The position numbers were made by a program, and so were the translations under genes. The notes under the pieces are model-generated. The model was given only the letters and a program-made list of their open reading frames with translations. It was not told the origin of the DNA and made no database searches. Below, in pieces: positions 1-10,900 of a stretch of DNA of 64,000 nucleotides (positions within the stretch are counted from its first letter, which is position 1; each line of letters begins with the position of its first letter). This DNA is from Megamerina dolium (lineage: Eukaryota; Arthropoda; Insecta; Diptera; Megamerinidae): contig OY978525.1 in NCBI GenBank assembly GCA_963854835.1, positions 49,107,929-49,171,928 of the forward strand, written 5' to 3'.

Positions 1-307
1 CTTCTCTTCCATTACTGTTGTGCGTCTTAAATTTTTGGACAGTATTAGAAGGGATCTAGTTATTTTAGCCGGTTCCGAACTGCAGAACACTTGTGACATC
101 ACTTTTTCTGAGCTTTGTCACAGAGTTCTTTAGAAGCTTTTTCATGGCAAGTTGTTACTGTCGGAAGAATTGCCAATTGCTTGCCGACAGGTGAGTACCG
201 TTCGAAAGAAAAATCTTTTAAAAAAATTTGTTTTGCATCAGCCGGGTATTGAACCACGACCTACAGATCAGAAGGCGAACACACTAACCACTGAGCTACG
301 GCACCCA
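1..307 (-). repeat. tRNA-derived SINE, copy S1 (cut by window edge)
   Basis: Read on the minus strand this begins with GTGCCGTAGCTCAGTGG, which contains an RNA polymerase III box A-like motif (TAGCTCAGTGG), followed by a box B-like stretch about 45 nt later. The unrelated body that follows is shared with the copies at 22931-23253, 37373-37727 and 40528-40872. The 3' end of the element lies beyond base 1, so its tail and target duplication cannot be seen. SINEs of this kind are non-coding and depend on a partner LINE for movement. The 63-aa open frame inside it is chance. Confidence 0.85.
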
Positions 308-523
308 TCTTCAACCTTCTGGATTACAAAAGGCAAGGAATAAAGCTACCTCTATGGTCACGTTGTCGAAGAGGATGTTTTTTAGATCGAAGCTTCAATC
401 TTCTTCACCATCAAAACAGCTGTGGCACAATTTAAAGAGTATTGGTTGTTGAAGTTACTCTGAAACATGTCGGATTGATCCCCAAGAACTCAATGACTTT
501 TTATTGTTAACCCTGCTTCCAAT

Positions 524-823
524 TTGCTTAAGATGCTTCATCTTAAAACATCTAACAAATTTCAAGACCGGTTTCAGTTTGACTCTGTGTGTGAAATGGA
601 CATTGCACGTTGTTTAAACAAAATTAAGTCTAATGCTGTTGGAGAGGACGGTATTGCTATTAAGTTCATTAAACTGGTATTGCCCTACGAATTGAGTCCT
701 CTAACACACATTGTTAACCATTGTTTCACTACCTGCTATTTTCCAAAAATATGGAAAGTGGCTACAATCATACCCATTGCAAAAAATCCATGGCTTCAAC
801 ACCTGCTGATTTTCGTCCTATAA
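524..823 (+). pseudogene. LINE reverse transcriptase, N-terminal piece
   Basis: About 99 residues correspond to the fingers region of a LINE RT: a helix with KIKSNAVGEDGI (the usual K-x-K-S/A-x-G-x-D-G-I block) followed by PKIWKVATIIPIAK. The same polypeptide continues after 823 in another frame, where the conserved R-P-I-S-hydrophobic block and the QSGFR block of the RT can still be read near 806-920, so at least one frameshift separates it from the downstream piece. It is not functional. Confidence 0.75.
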
Positions 824-993
824 GCATACTGTCTGCGAGTCCATGAGTCCCTCATGGCTGAGCAGATTTCCAGTCACATCAGTGGGTGTGGTCGCATATC
901 TCCTCTTCAATCTGGTTTTCGCGCTGGACACAGTTACTGCACCGCAGTAGTGAAAATTTTGGATTATAAAATAATAGGTCTCAAAGGGTTAAA

Positions 994-1938
994 GTGAGTA
1001 AGGATTATTCTGCGTTTAACAAGGTAAGTAGTGGTGTAGCACAAGGCTCTGTTCTTGGGCCCCTTCTTTTCTCAGTATTCTTAAATGTTAATTTTACAGT
1101 CTGCAGTTATGTCAACATGCATGCATATGCTGATGACCTTCAACTGTACTTGTCAAGCCCTATTGGTCTTGCTGAGGATTTGTGTTTTAGAGTTAATGAG
1201 GATCTTTGTTTTATTGGCGAGTGGGAGACTGTAAATTTGCTGAAGCTGAATCCCTTGATATCGAACGTTCTTCCAATTTCTAAAACATCTTACTCTCATG
1301 CTATTTCACCAGTTTTTCTTAACGGAACCCAACTTGAATTTGTGAGTAAAGTTAGGAATCTTGGTTTTATTATTAACTCTTCCCTTTCTTGTGAAGACCA
1401 TATTAATAATGTGGTGAGTAAGTCGTACTCTGTTCTTCGTAACCTCAGAATGACTGCAGCATTTGTGCCATGTGAAACTAAACGAAAATTAATTCTCCAA
1501 TTGCTGATCCCTATTTTAACATATTCTGATGTTGTTTACAGTAAGCTGGACTCTAGGTCCTTGCACAAATTACGTGTAACATTCAATAATACTGTTAGTT
1601 ACATTTACGTTTTAAAAAAGTTTGATCATGTCCCGGCCTATAGTGGAAATATTCTTGGTGTTGATTTTTTCAATTATCTTGATGCTAGAAATTGCATCTT
1701 CTTATACAGACTTATCCACTCGCAGAGTCCAGCGTACTTGTATGAAAAGCTTCAATTCTGTAGGTCGGGTAGAGGCAGAAATCTTCTTATACCAGGTTTT
1801 AATTTCAAAAATTCTAATAGGTTATTCTTCGTTAGCGCTGTTAGATTGTGGAATTCGCTTCCGGTACATATTAAGAATGCTGTTACTATGGCAAACTTTA
1901 AGCACCTAATTCTCCTACATTTCTCTAATAAAACTTAA
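994..1938 (+). pseudogene. LINE reverse transcriptase, palm to C-terminus
   Basis: A 314-residue open stretch carries GVAQGSVLGPLLFS at about residues 14-27 and the catalytic YADDLQLYLS at about residues 45-54, then the thumb and C-terminal region ending just before a CT microsatellite. The catalytic aspartates are intact, but the frame is cut off from the N-terminal RT domain, so the element cannot make a complete enzyme. The ATG-like start is not a real start; the frame simply opens after a break. Confidence 0.8.
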
Positions 1939-1945
1939 TTATTTT

Positions 1946-1950
<5 letters not shown>

Positions 1951-1976
<26 letters not shown>

Positions 1977-1977
1977 T
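1951..1977. repeat. (CT)n microsatellite
   Basis: An uninterrupted CT dinucleotide run of about 26 bp lies just after the RT stop codon, in the 3' untranslated region of the LINE. It is flanked by a longer pyrimidine-rich stretch to about 2010. Confidence 0.95.
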
Positions 1978-2170
1978 TCACACGCACTATCTTTTCTTTT
2001 CCCTTTTCCCTTTTCTCGACCGACCTATTTAGTTTTAAGTAATTACTTTATTCCATTACTTTTTAAGCAATTTGTTGTTAATATCTTTGAAGTTGTAATT
2101 TCATGTTTACTCTGCGCATGTGAAAGATTATTATATTTTATATGCGAACTAAAATGAAAATAAATAAAAT

Positions 2171-3040
2171 ATATTAGTTGGATTAATATTCGTACCAGTA
2201 CCAGTCCATCTTCTTTATGTTCCACTAACGTCCTACCAAGTATAATGTTTTTATTCGTTATTTCTTTATCTGCTTCCACTACCCACAACTTGTTTGTCCC
2301 ATCATCCACATTCATCTGTACCCAAATCACCGCTTCAAATTTTGCTGGAACCTGCTGGCGTTGACATGCCAGTACTCTTTTGATGATTACACTACGCTTG
2401 TAACCGATGTTTAATGGTAACTCGACATTTGTATAGCGTTATTACGTCATCGGTGATGTCGGCCACAATGAATTAATGTTCCCACGTGCAATTTCCAATA
2501 GATACTCACTTCTTTATCTTACCCAGAATTTGTGCATCCTCACCCGTTGCTGTACGCAAATTTTATTTCCATTAAAGGCTCAAACTTCTTTACCAAATCG
2601 CTCTTGATTATAGAATGTGATGCACCAGTATCCAGAGTTAACATAAACTCCATATTGTCCAGTTTTCCATCAATAGTCAAGCTGCTTGGCACACGCTGTA
2701 GTTGTAAAATGTGAATGATGGGGCAACCCACTGTTGGAGTCAGTTCACGCCCCACTGAACTGACTCGATTTAGTTTAAGGATGGATTTGTCTTAGTGGTG
2801 TGATCGCTGTCCACCTTATTCTCCTTCTTTTGTTTTCGTGGAGAATTCGAACTTGATCGATTACGTCGTAGACAGCAGTCACGCGCCATGTGGCCTCGTT
2901 TGTCGCCAATGAAGCACTTCCCAGTAAATGTGTTTTCACGTTAACTTGTTGTTTTTGCTTCAGGTCAATGCGGCTTCATACGTCAAGGCACTACTAATTG
3001 TTTTCGCATATGTACTCCTAAATGACATGACTATGGCACG
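2171..3040 (-). pseudogene. Family M gypsy: old pol (protease) and gag C-terminal fragment
   Basis: On the minus strand this aligns along its whole length with 56574-57596 of the complete family M element: the post-protease linker, the protease with a D-T-G-A catalytic motif (in the 2540-2755 frame), the gag-pol junction and the gag zinc-knuckle region. About 58 bp are missing near 2440 relative to the intact element, and a second deletion removes most of the gag C-terminus near 2960. Many substitutions and stops show that it is old. It continues at 6911-7770 on the other side of a nested solo LTR. Confidence 0.85.
2736..2779 (-). promoter_or_regulatory. Remnant of gag-pol -1 frameshift signal
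   Basis: On the minus strand the heptamer CTTAAAC (2773-2779) overlaps the ancestral gag stop region, then comes a 5-nt spacer and a hairpin with arms 2756-2767 and 2736-2747 (11 of 12 pairs) around an 8-nt loop. The intact element at 57191-57234 has the same arrangement with GTTAAAC and 12 of 12 pairs. Seen directly; the frameshifting role is inferred. Confidence 0.65.
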
Positions 3041-3199
3041 TGTTTGGTCACAGATTGAGAATCACTGCATCACCGGTTGGCTCACATAATTTGATTTACA
3101 TACTTTAATTATTTTCTTATTTACCTTAAATGTCTATAACATGATTATTTAATATGCAATCATGATCGTACTTTTGAATCCATTTTAACGGTATTTTGT

Positions 3200-3687
3200 G
3201 TTGTGTGATTTGTGGAGATCTCCATAAATCAAACATATGCCCAAAATCTAAAGGCGATGCTAGCATGAAAAAATGCAGCAATTGTGGAGGTAATCACACC
3301 GCAAATTATAGAGGTTGCCCAGTATATACAACCCTAAAGCTAAATTTCTCCGCTAGCAATCAACCTCTAAAACCAGTTGAGCAAACTCAGATAGCCAACT
3401 CAAGTAAGAGACAAAATATTGATGCAACACAATTCTTCTCTGCAATCCCAAACAAGAATCAAACCAATTCATACGCTAGCGTGTTAAAACAAAACCCACA
3501 CCAACAAAGCAATGTAAATAATGAGCAGAAACACTCACTGCCCACCCAACAGCCAAGTACCCTTGAACATTTGCTTCAAACATTGATTCAGAATATGAAC
3601 CAATTCATGAACTCAATGCAAACAATGATGCAAGAAATGATGAAAAATCAATCGATGTTACTCCAAACATTGCTATCCAGACCATGA
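3200..3687 (+). pseudogene. Jockey ORF1 (Gag-like), C-terminal part only
   Basis: This is the last third of the nucleic-acid-binding ORF1 protein. It retains zinc-knuckle cysteines (ICGDLHKSNICPK, then CSNCGGNHTANYRGC) and a Q/N-rich, methionine-rich tail. The N-terminal part seen in copy B (from 44239) is missing because the insertion is 5'-truncated. The frame runs on to a TGA at 3685-3687 that overlaps the ATG of ORF2. No promoter or start of its own is expected. Confidence 0.85.
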
Positions 3688-6332
3688 GTTGTCTCAAGAT
3701 ATGCCACTGGAACGCCAACGGCTTAAGCCAGCACCGTTTGGAGCTAATTCAATTCCTTGAATCCAGCCAAATCGACATAATGATGATATCTGAGACCCAT
3801 TTCACTGACAAAAATTGCTACCAAATACCATATTACAAACTGTACACCACAAATCATCCGCATGGTAAGGCACGCGGAGGAACTGCCATATTGATAAAAA
3901 GCAGAATAAAACATCATGTTCTTGAAGATTTTAGTAGCGTCTACTTGCAAGCAACATCCATATGTCTGGAAGAATACATCTCTAAGCTAGTAATATCTGC
4001 GATATACTGTCCCCCAAGATACAGTATTACCGAACAGCAATATAAAGAATTTTTCTCAACTCTTGGTAGCAAATTCTTGGTTGCTGGCGATTTCAACGCC
4101 AAACACACTCACTGGGGCTCCCGATTAATAACTCCAAAAGGCAAAAGACTATGTTCAATCATCACTAACCACGGCTACGATGTTATTTCAAATGGTCAAC
4201 CGACATATTGGCCGACGGACAAGAGGAAAATACCCGATCTCATAGACTTTGGAGTCGCCAAAGGTTTGCAGATGGAAAATATCTCCACAGAGTGTAATTA
4301 TGATCTATCATCTGACCACTCACCCACGGTAATATCTATAAAATCACCAAGCCCCCAAAGCAATTGCGTTAGAAAGAAAATAGACTGGTTAAAATTCAAG
4401 AAATATATAAATTCCCATCTTCCTCTGAGTACTGTATTAAGAAATGGACACGATGTAGACTCAGCACTCGAAAAATTCAACCAGCTGCTCTCATTAGCTC
4501 TCAGCTCAGCCACCTGCACAAAGGTATGCAAGCAATCAAACTATAGCCCATACACACCAGCCGATATTGAATTGCTAGTAAGACAAAAAAGAAGACTCCG
4601 AAGACAATGGCAAGAATTCAGATCACCGAATCTGAAAACACAGCTACAGCACTGCACTCGAAAGTTAAAGCAAGCCTTAAAAAATAAAAACAACAAAGAG
4701 TTAGAAGAGCACATAGCGAAATTAACACCTGGTGAAGCGTCAGACTACTCCTTGTGGAAATCAGCAAAAAAATCAAATCGGCCAATTCTCACTGATTCCC
4801 CCATCCGTTTGAGTGACGGTAATTGGGCTAGAAGCAACTGTGAGAAGGGTTTGGCTTTTGCAAACCACCTAAAAAGTGTGTTTACACCCAATCCACCCTC
4901 TTCACAGTCCTCATTACCAATATTAACTTCTCAACCTTGCTCAATAACGCTCAAAATTAAAAAAAAGGACATATTCAAAGCAATTTATAAAGATTTAAAC
5001 CCAAAAAAATCACCTGGTCCAGATAAAATTACCGGTAAAATGATAAAAGAGCTACCTCCGGCTTCAGTAATTCATCTGATGCACATTTTCAATGCTATCC
5101 TTCGTATTAAACACTATCCCAAATGCTGGAAAACTTCAAAAATTATTATGATAGCAAAACCAGGAAAAGACCCTACAAAAGTTGCATCGTACAGACCTAT
5201 CAGCCTCCTGCCTCTACTTTCTAAAGTATTCGAAAAGCTACTTGTCATGAATATAACTCCATTTATTAATCTCAACCAACTGATTCCTCAACATCAGTTT
5301 GGATTTAGAAAACAGCACGGCACAATAGAACAAGTCCACCGCATTGTAACTCTGATAAGGAACACTTTTGAAGAAAAAAAGTATTGCTCAGCTGTCTTTC
5401 TTGATATCACTCAAGCTTTCGATAAAGTATGGCACGATGGCCTTATTTACAAACTCAAACTATTACTGCCTGCAAATGTCTCCTCATTGCTTAGTAGCTA
5501 CCTCACGAAAAGACAATTTCTCGTACATCACAAGGATTACACAACAAATCCATTGGATATTCACGCTGGCGTTCCTCAAGGAAGCGTTTTGGGTCCCTTA
5601 CTGTATCTCTTATACACTTCAGATATGCCCAACAATAACTATACATTCATATCGACCTTTGCTGATGATACGGCAATATTGTGCTCTCGCTCTAACCCCA
5701 TAGAAGCTACTAAACTCCTGCAGACTCATGTCGATTCTCTCGAAATCTGGCTAGCAAAATGGCGTATAAAAGTCAATGAATCAAAGAGCGTACATGTAAC
5801 CTTCACGCTAAGGCTAGATACATGTCCCCCACTTAAAATTAATGGCCAATCAGTTCCACAATGTTCCTCAACAAAGTACTTGGGTATTCACCTCGACAGA
5901 AGGCTGACATGGAAAAATCACATAGAGGCAAAGAAAACTCAGATCAAGCTTAAAATGAATCAGTTATGGTGGCTGTTACACAAAAGATCAAAGTTGAATC
6001 TTGAATACAAAGTGCTATTATATAAAGCAATCCTGAAACCAATCTGGACTTATGGTATTCAGTTTTGGGGCACCGCATCTCCCTCTAATATCGAAAAATT
6101 GCAGCGAATACAATCCAAGTGTCTGCGAATTATTGTAAATGCGCCTTGGTATATGAGGAACGTTAACATCCATCGAGATTTAAATGTATCCACAATTTCT
6201 GAGGAAGTTGCAATGTCCTGCAGAAGCTACATTCATAAATTACACAATCATCCGAATCCCCTTGCTAGGCAATTGTTGCTGAGCAAGGGGCATCGTCGAT
6301 TAAAAAGAAAAGACACACTGAATATGCTGTAA
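3684..6332 (+). CDS. Jockey ORF2: endonuclease and reverse transcriptase, 882 aa, open
   Basis: The protein would nick target DNA and copy element RNA. The N-terminal apurinic-type endonuclease shows HWNANGL near residue 8, SETHF near 35, AGDFNAKHTHWGS near 136-148 and SDHSP near 210, so all its usual catalytic motifs are present. The RT follows, with SYRPISLLPLLSKVFEKLL, FLDITQAFDKVWHDGL, GVPQGSVLGPLLY and the FADD active site near residue 660. The start ATG overlaps the ORF1 stop as ATGA. Relative to copy B the last codons differ because of an 11-bp insertion that introduces an early TAA, removing roughly 20 C-terminal residues. The frame is open, but the copy lacks most of ORF1 and any 5' promoter, so it is probably immobile. 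Confidence 0.93.
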   Translation: MSCLKICHWNANGLSQHRLELIQFLESSQIDIMMISETHFTDKNCYQIPYYKLYTTNHPHGKARGGTAILIKSRIKHHVLEDFSSVYLQATSICLEEYISKLVISAIYCPPRYSITEQQYKEFFSTLGSKFLVAGDFNAKHTHWGSRLITPKGKRLCSIITNHGYDVISNGQPTYWPTDKRKIPDLIDFGVAKGLQMENISTECNYDLSSDHSPTVISIKSPSPQSNCVRKKIDWLKFKKYINSHLPLSTVLRNGHDVDSALEKFNQLLSLALSSATCTKVCKQSNYSPYTPADIELLVRQKRRLRRQWQEFRSPNLKTQLQHCTRKLKQALKNKNNKELEEHIAKLTPGEASDYSLWKSAKKSNRPILTDSPIRLSDGNWARSNCEKGLAFANHLKSVFTPNPPSSQSSLPILTSQPCSITLKIKKKDIFKAIYKDLNPKKSPGPDKITGKMIKELPPASVIHLMHIFNAILRIKHYPKCWKTSKIIMIAKPGKDPTKVASYRPISLLPLLSKVFEKLLVMNITPFINLNQLIPQHQFGFRKQHGTIEQVHRIVTLIRNTFEEKKYCSAVFLDITQAFDKVWHDGLIYKLKLLLPANVSSLLSSYLTKRQFLVHHKDYTTNPLDIHAGVPQGSVLGPLLYLLYTSDMPNNNYTFISTFADDTAILCSRSNPIEATKLLQTHVDSLEIWLAKWRIKVNESKSVHVTFTLRLDTCPPLKINGQSVPQCSSTKYLGIHLDRRLTWKNHIEAKKTQIKLKMNQLWWLLHKRSKLNLEYKVLLYKAILKPIWTYGIQFWGTASPSNIEKLQRIQSKCLRIIVNAPWYMRNVNIHRDLNVSTISEEVAMSCRSYIHKLHNHPNPLARQLLLSKGHRRLKRKDTLNML

Positions 6333-6466
6333 AATTGCTACATCTCGCGACTCACCAAATTGTGATGGAACGTAGGGGATATCACATAGTTTTATTTAGT
6401 TTGTAAGATTTTAATACTTATTGTTAGTTTCTTGTATAAGAAAGATTCAATAAAAAAAAATAAGCT

Positions 6467-6497
<31 letters not shown>

Positions 6498-6910
6498 CGG
6501 TATTTTGTATTCATTTGTACTCTCATTAATTGCTTATGATATATACATATATAGATATATACATATTTATACATATTGAGCTTTACTTGTTCTCTCTCTA
6601 TAAATTCTCTAACTTAAAATATGTATAGCTAATCTCCATATGTAATGTAAATATGTATGTAATGTAACATACATATTTACAAGAACGAACGAAGTATATT
6701 CCGAAGTAAAAGTAATTATGTATTAGTTTATATACTTAAATCATGAGACGAAAAAGAGATTGATTTTCGTAAAATAAATCAGTCTAATCGTTGACCACAT
6801 CAAAGCCACATCATCTCGTTTGTTTAAGGGCACAACCCAATTGATAATTTGGTACATATATATACATTTTGGTATTTATCGCGGTTGAGGAAAACGCTGC
6901 TAACCCAACA

Positions 6911-7770
6911 GCACGCTTAGTCTCTCTGTCGCGAATACCATCTATGAATGCCTCTATTTTTATTTTCTCGATGAATTCTTCCGAATTACCAGAGAACGCA
7001 AGATAACATAAACGCTCAATGTGGGAAGCCAAATCCTGAAGGCCCTCATTACTCCGTTGCATTCGCGATCTTAATTCCACTTGATATAATTGACTCTTAT
7101 ATTTATTTCCATATTTGCGCTGGAGTGTGTATATCAGTGATTGATAGCTACCACGATCTTTTCCTTGAACCTTTTGTAACACTTCGGAAGCATTGCCTAT
7201 AAAAGCAACGGTCTTGTCGCTGTCATCCCATTGATTATTCGAAGCTGTTGTCTCGAATTGAAGCTTGAAGATATTGAATGGCGTGCTTCCGTCAAATGTT
7301 GGTGACTTTAGTTTGATTGTACTTGAATCTCTAATCACTGATGTGGCTGGTCCATTTTTTTTAGTTGATTGGGTCCGTGGTGTAATTTCTCGAACTTATC
7401 TTCCAAATCATCTACATGTTCCATTAGATTTGTGACCCTTTTCATTAATGTTTCCGGAAATTTCCTGAAATCTAATCTCAATTCCTTATTGTAGATTTTC
7501 GATGACGTGTTCTTGGCGACCCAAATATTCTTCAATTTCCATACGCAATTCACTAATAACGTCCTCTTGGCGAGAAGAACCTTCCTGAATTTCCATACGC
7601 AATTCAGCCGAATGTTCTTGAAACATGGAGTCAATTGTTTTCTGGAATTTTCCCATAAACTTTTCTTGACGAGACGCATTTTCTTTTAGCTGTTGTTGTT
7701 GCTGTAGCATCATGGTATTCATAAATTCCATTAGTTGATCACTCGAATCTATCTTGCTCTATTCCTTAGC
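6911..7770 (-). pseudogene. Family M gypsy: old gag fragment
   Basis: On the minus strand this matches 57590-58450 of the intact family M element, including the central capsid-like region (IKLKSPTFDGSTPFNIFKLQ, then the RKYGNKYKSQLYQVELRSR block). It is the direct continuation of 2171-3040. Frameshifts separate the coiled-coil N-terminal region (7335-7731) from the capsid region (6811-7338). The SAP-like N-terminus is missing: homology stops near 7770. It is not functional. Confidence 0.85.
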
Positions 7771-7924
7771 GTAAATATGACCAGATTTAGCGGAACATTT
7801 TCAAATTTTAAATGGTTATTATATTTTTGACGTAGGCAAAAACAAACAGATACGAATTAGCTAGAATAATCTGATATGTTTCAAATTTAAATGTACAAAA
7901 AATCGGCAAAAATCCTTTTAGTGT
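7771..7924. other. AT-rich spacer, nothing recognised
   Basis: Short non-coding stretch between the family M gag fragment and the start of the LOA-type LINE. No open frame, repeat or signal could be supported. Confidence 0.5.
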
Positions 7925-10900
7925 AATCCTCCTGACTGGGCAATGGGACGGTCTCTCTGGAGGATGGGTGCTCCGTCTAGCCAAGGTTGTGGCATGTCTT
8001 CTGGTGGCATGTCTCCTCTGGGGCTCTATGCGGAGGCATGCCTCAGCCATGCTATGGGGTGTCTGGCGGCTAGACTGAAAACGCTATGGGTAGGATCCAC
8101 GATAAAAAAACATAATTACTCTTTATGTCTTCACAAGGAAGCGATCGGGATGTGACTTCAGCCCAAACGTCGGTGGAAGCAGTTGCTGCTACCACCGATG
8201 GGAACGGGGAAGGACAACCCTCTCTGCGTATCGCCAGTGGCAATACCTCTACTGGAACGGAAGCTGGTTGTAGTAATTGCAATGCTACCACTAACTACAA
8301 GATGCATCTCAAAGGTGATGTAGTTCTCAGACCTTGCAAGCGTTGCTATTATTACGACAGCAGAAGAAGATAAACTTCTATGCTCACCGGAAAACTCTGT
8401 GCGGCCAACTCGGAACGAACGAGACGACCCCGAAAGAAACCTTCCAAGTAAGGACTGAAGGTCAAAGGGCAGTACAAAGCCGCAGTCAAAATATGCAGTC
8501 GCCTTTAAAGCAAAAGCAACCTCTCGGCAGAGGAGAAGGGGAGATAGATTTGTACTAAAGGGACTGTGGAAAAAGGACACGAACACTTCGCTGCTCGCGC
8601 GTGGTGTATCGCCTCGGATCCAAAGTTTGCAAACCGGATCGAGGAGACCATTGGGGACCACGATCAGGTTCACGAACAGCCATCCACGTCTAGGACGGCA
8701 GTTGAAGCCAGTCAAATAGCCAAACGACATCTGATCGTGGCATTGATTGACAAAAGCAGCCCCTAGGACAAATTACTCAAGAAAGGTGGAAGCAGTGGAG
8801 ATGAAGCTACTGGAACCCGTGATTGCCCATATGGACGCCGAGCCAAAAGCACCTATGATATCATTTGACGGAGCAGGGTGGTCTAATGGCGTCAAAATCC
8901 TAAAATGCAACGACGATCCGTCACTACAACAGTTAAAGAGAGTAGGTAGTACACTCCAAGGCCTGTGGGACGAAGCCTCACTGGAAGTGGCGGATAGGAA
9001 CAACATTCTATCTGTACCCAAAGCGAAAATGATAATACCTCGAGTGATGCAGCCGGAGACTGCCCTAAAACTGCTACATCGACAAAATCCTATCGTACCG
9101 ACACAAGACTGGAGGGTGCTGCAAGTGGCCAAACAAGCGGAAGCAGCAAGCGGGCCAGGTCTGCATCCTGCAGATCAACAAGTCGGTAGAGGATATGCTC
9201 TATGCCAGATTTGGAAAAATGGTTCAGCCGAACTCCTCATTACTTTAAAGGAGGACGGCTACAACGTGGCTTTAGTCCAGTAACCCTGGTTAGCATCTGG
9301 AAACAGGGTTTCTGGGCTAAAATCAGCTAACTATACGAAGTACTTTCCAAGTACTAACGCTAAGGTAAAAACTGCTATCATGATAAAGAAAAGCATTTAC
9401 TCATATATTCTCCTTAATCTCTACACAGACGACCTGGCCGTGGCAGCCGTAGGGGGTAGCAAAGAATTTTGCATCCTGCTACATGGCCCACGATGTGACA
9501 ACCTGTAGTCATCTGGTCTGATGCAAACAGTCACCACTCAGTATGGGGATGCCCGGACATAAACGACAGGGGAGAGTCACTTTTTCAATTTATTCTTGAA
9601 ACGAATCTAGTTACCGCTAACAGGGGTGTGGAACCAAATTACATTGGACCCACCTCAAAAAATGTTCTGGATATAACTCTTTACACTAATATAAATACTA
9701 TGACCATCCTACCCTTTGGTGTAAATTTCAATCCTAAGCTGTTAAGTAAAGTCCTAAGAAATCCCAGGAATACAAACTGGGATCTATATAGGAGGATACT
9801 TGTCAGCTGGTTAGAAAGGCCACCAAAAATAAATACTTACGGAAAGGTTGACCGCAACCTTGCAAGTCTCATTTATGCAAAGCTTTTCAGATTTAATGCC
9901 CGGCAATGCGAACAAAGCGCAAACCAAGACCCCTTGGTAGAACAAGGAGCTTTGTCAGCAATGGCGCAATACGCGAGATATGTTTAAGCTCACCAAACAG
10001 GCGAAACAGGCAACATGCTGGAATAAATATAAAGATCTATTAAAATTGTATAAGAATCAGCTCCGTAAGACCAAGTGGTCGAATGGAAAAGACATCAGAG
10101 GTGTCAAGGCTAAGGAAGTTGTTATTAAAATTCAAATTCATTTTAGGCATTCAAATCACCCGGAATTGATGGGATCTTATCAGCAATGCTGCAGAAAGCC
10201 AGTGAACAGATGATACCATGGTTCAAAGAAATATATAGGGGATGTCTGAGGAATGGTTATGTGCCTATGATCTGGAGGGACGCAAAGGTTGTATTCATAC
10301 CCAAGGCAGATAGAAGCAGTTACTTGGATCCTAACGACTACAGACTAATAAGGTTGACCTCATTCATTCTTAAAACCTTCGAAAAAATCATCGATACATT
10401 TAGGGAAAGTTTAACCCTAATACACTATCTAAATCTCAACATGCCTACACAAAAGGAAAATCTACGGAAACCGCCCTACATAGCTTAATAGATATCTTGG
10501 AGGGGGCAATAGCATGCAAGGAATTTACCTTGGGAGCATTGTTGACATATCTGGTGCTTTCAACACCGTATCTGCACAAGCGATAATAGAGGGGATCCAA
10601 TCTGCAAATAGTCACTCTTCCATCTCCTCCTCCTCTTGGACACCGCCCATGCTTAACAGTGTAACATTAACTCCCATTACACACACTAAATATCTAGAAG
10701 TAGTGTTGGACAGTAAGTTGCTATGGAAACTCAATCTCGAGGAGAGGGTGAACAAAGCATGCAACGCACTTTACATGTGCAGAAATATGCTAGGCAGTAC
10801 CTGCGGCCAATCTCCCTCCCTTATGCATTTGTATTTAACGGCAATTGTTAGGCCAATACTAATTTACGTGGTACTGGTGTGGTGGAAAACACTAAAAAGG

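Larger units (their letters stand above)
320..2170 (+). mobile_element. 5'-truncated non-LTR retrotransposon (RT only), degenerate
   Basis: The stretch holds only the reverse transcriptase half of a LINE followed by a 3' untranslated tail ending near the A-rich sequence at 2150-2170. There is no endonuclease and no ORF1. The RT frame changes at least once between about 823 and 994. The body contains the blocks expected of a LINE RT: a thumb-proximal segment, the GSVLGPLLFS block and a YADD active site. The clade is unresolved; the wording of the YADD region resembles I/LOA-type elements more than the Jockey copies elsewhere in this window. Confidence 0.8.
3200..6490 (+). mobile_element. Jockey-clade LINE, copy A, 5'-truncated, with 18-bp target duplication
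   Basis: The copy starts inside ORF1 and ends in a poly(A) tract (about 6469-6490) after AATAAA. It is flanked by a perfect 18-bp direct repeat, ATTTTAACGGTATTTTGT, at 3182-3199 and 6491-6508, which defines the insertion exactly. It is nearly identical in its 3' half to copy C (52471-53887) and close to copy B (44106-48608). Truncation at the 5' end and a poly(A) tail are typical of target-primed reverse transcription. Confidence 0.95.
3041..6910. mobile_element. Solo LTR with 5-bp target duplication, itself interrupted by Jockey copy A
   Basis: The two halves of the family M fragment (…3040 and 6911…) are separated by a segment that starts TGTTTGGTCACA and ends CTAACCCAACA, that is TG…CA, and is flanked on both sides by GCACG (3036-3040 and 6911-6915). 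Subtracting Jockey A and its target duplication leaves about 560 bp. A TG…CA unit of this size with a 5-bp duplication and no internal coding region fits a solo LTR; a 5-bp duplication suits BEL/Pao or copia better than most gypsy elements. The family is not identified. Part 6509-6800 is AT-rich and holds no gene. Confidence 0.65.

Noticed and set aside
240..310. tRNA gene on the minus strand
   Set aside because: Box A and B-like motifs are present, but no cloverleaf with a proper acceptor stem can be formed, and the same head occurs in several dispersed copies with a common non-tRNA body: it is a SINE head.
5368..5703. 111-aa frame recurring in all three Jockey copies (also 47506-47841 and 52766-53101)
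   Set aside because: It is a shadow of the conserved RT frame; its preservation follows from ORF2 conservation and recent copying.
8070..8730. Minus-strand frames of 73-190 aa in the LOA leader
   Set aside because: They lie opposite ORF1 in GC-richer DNA, where stop codons are rarer, and show no family features.
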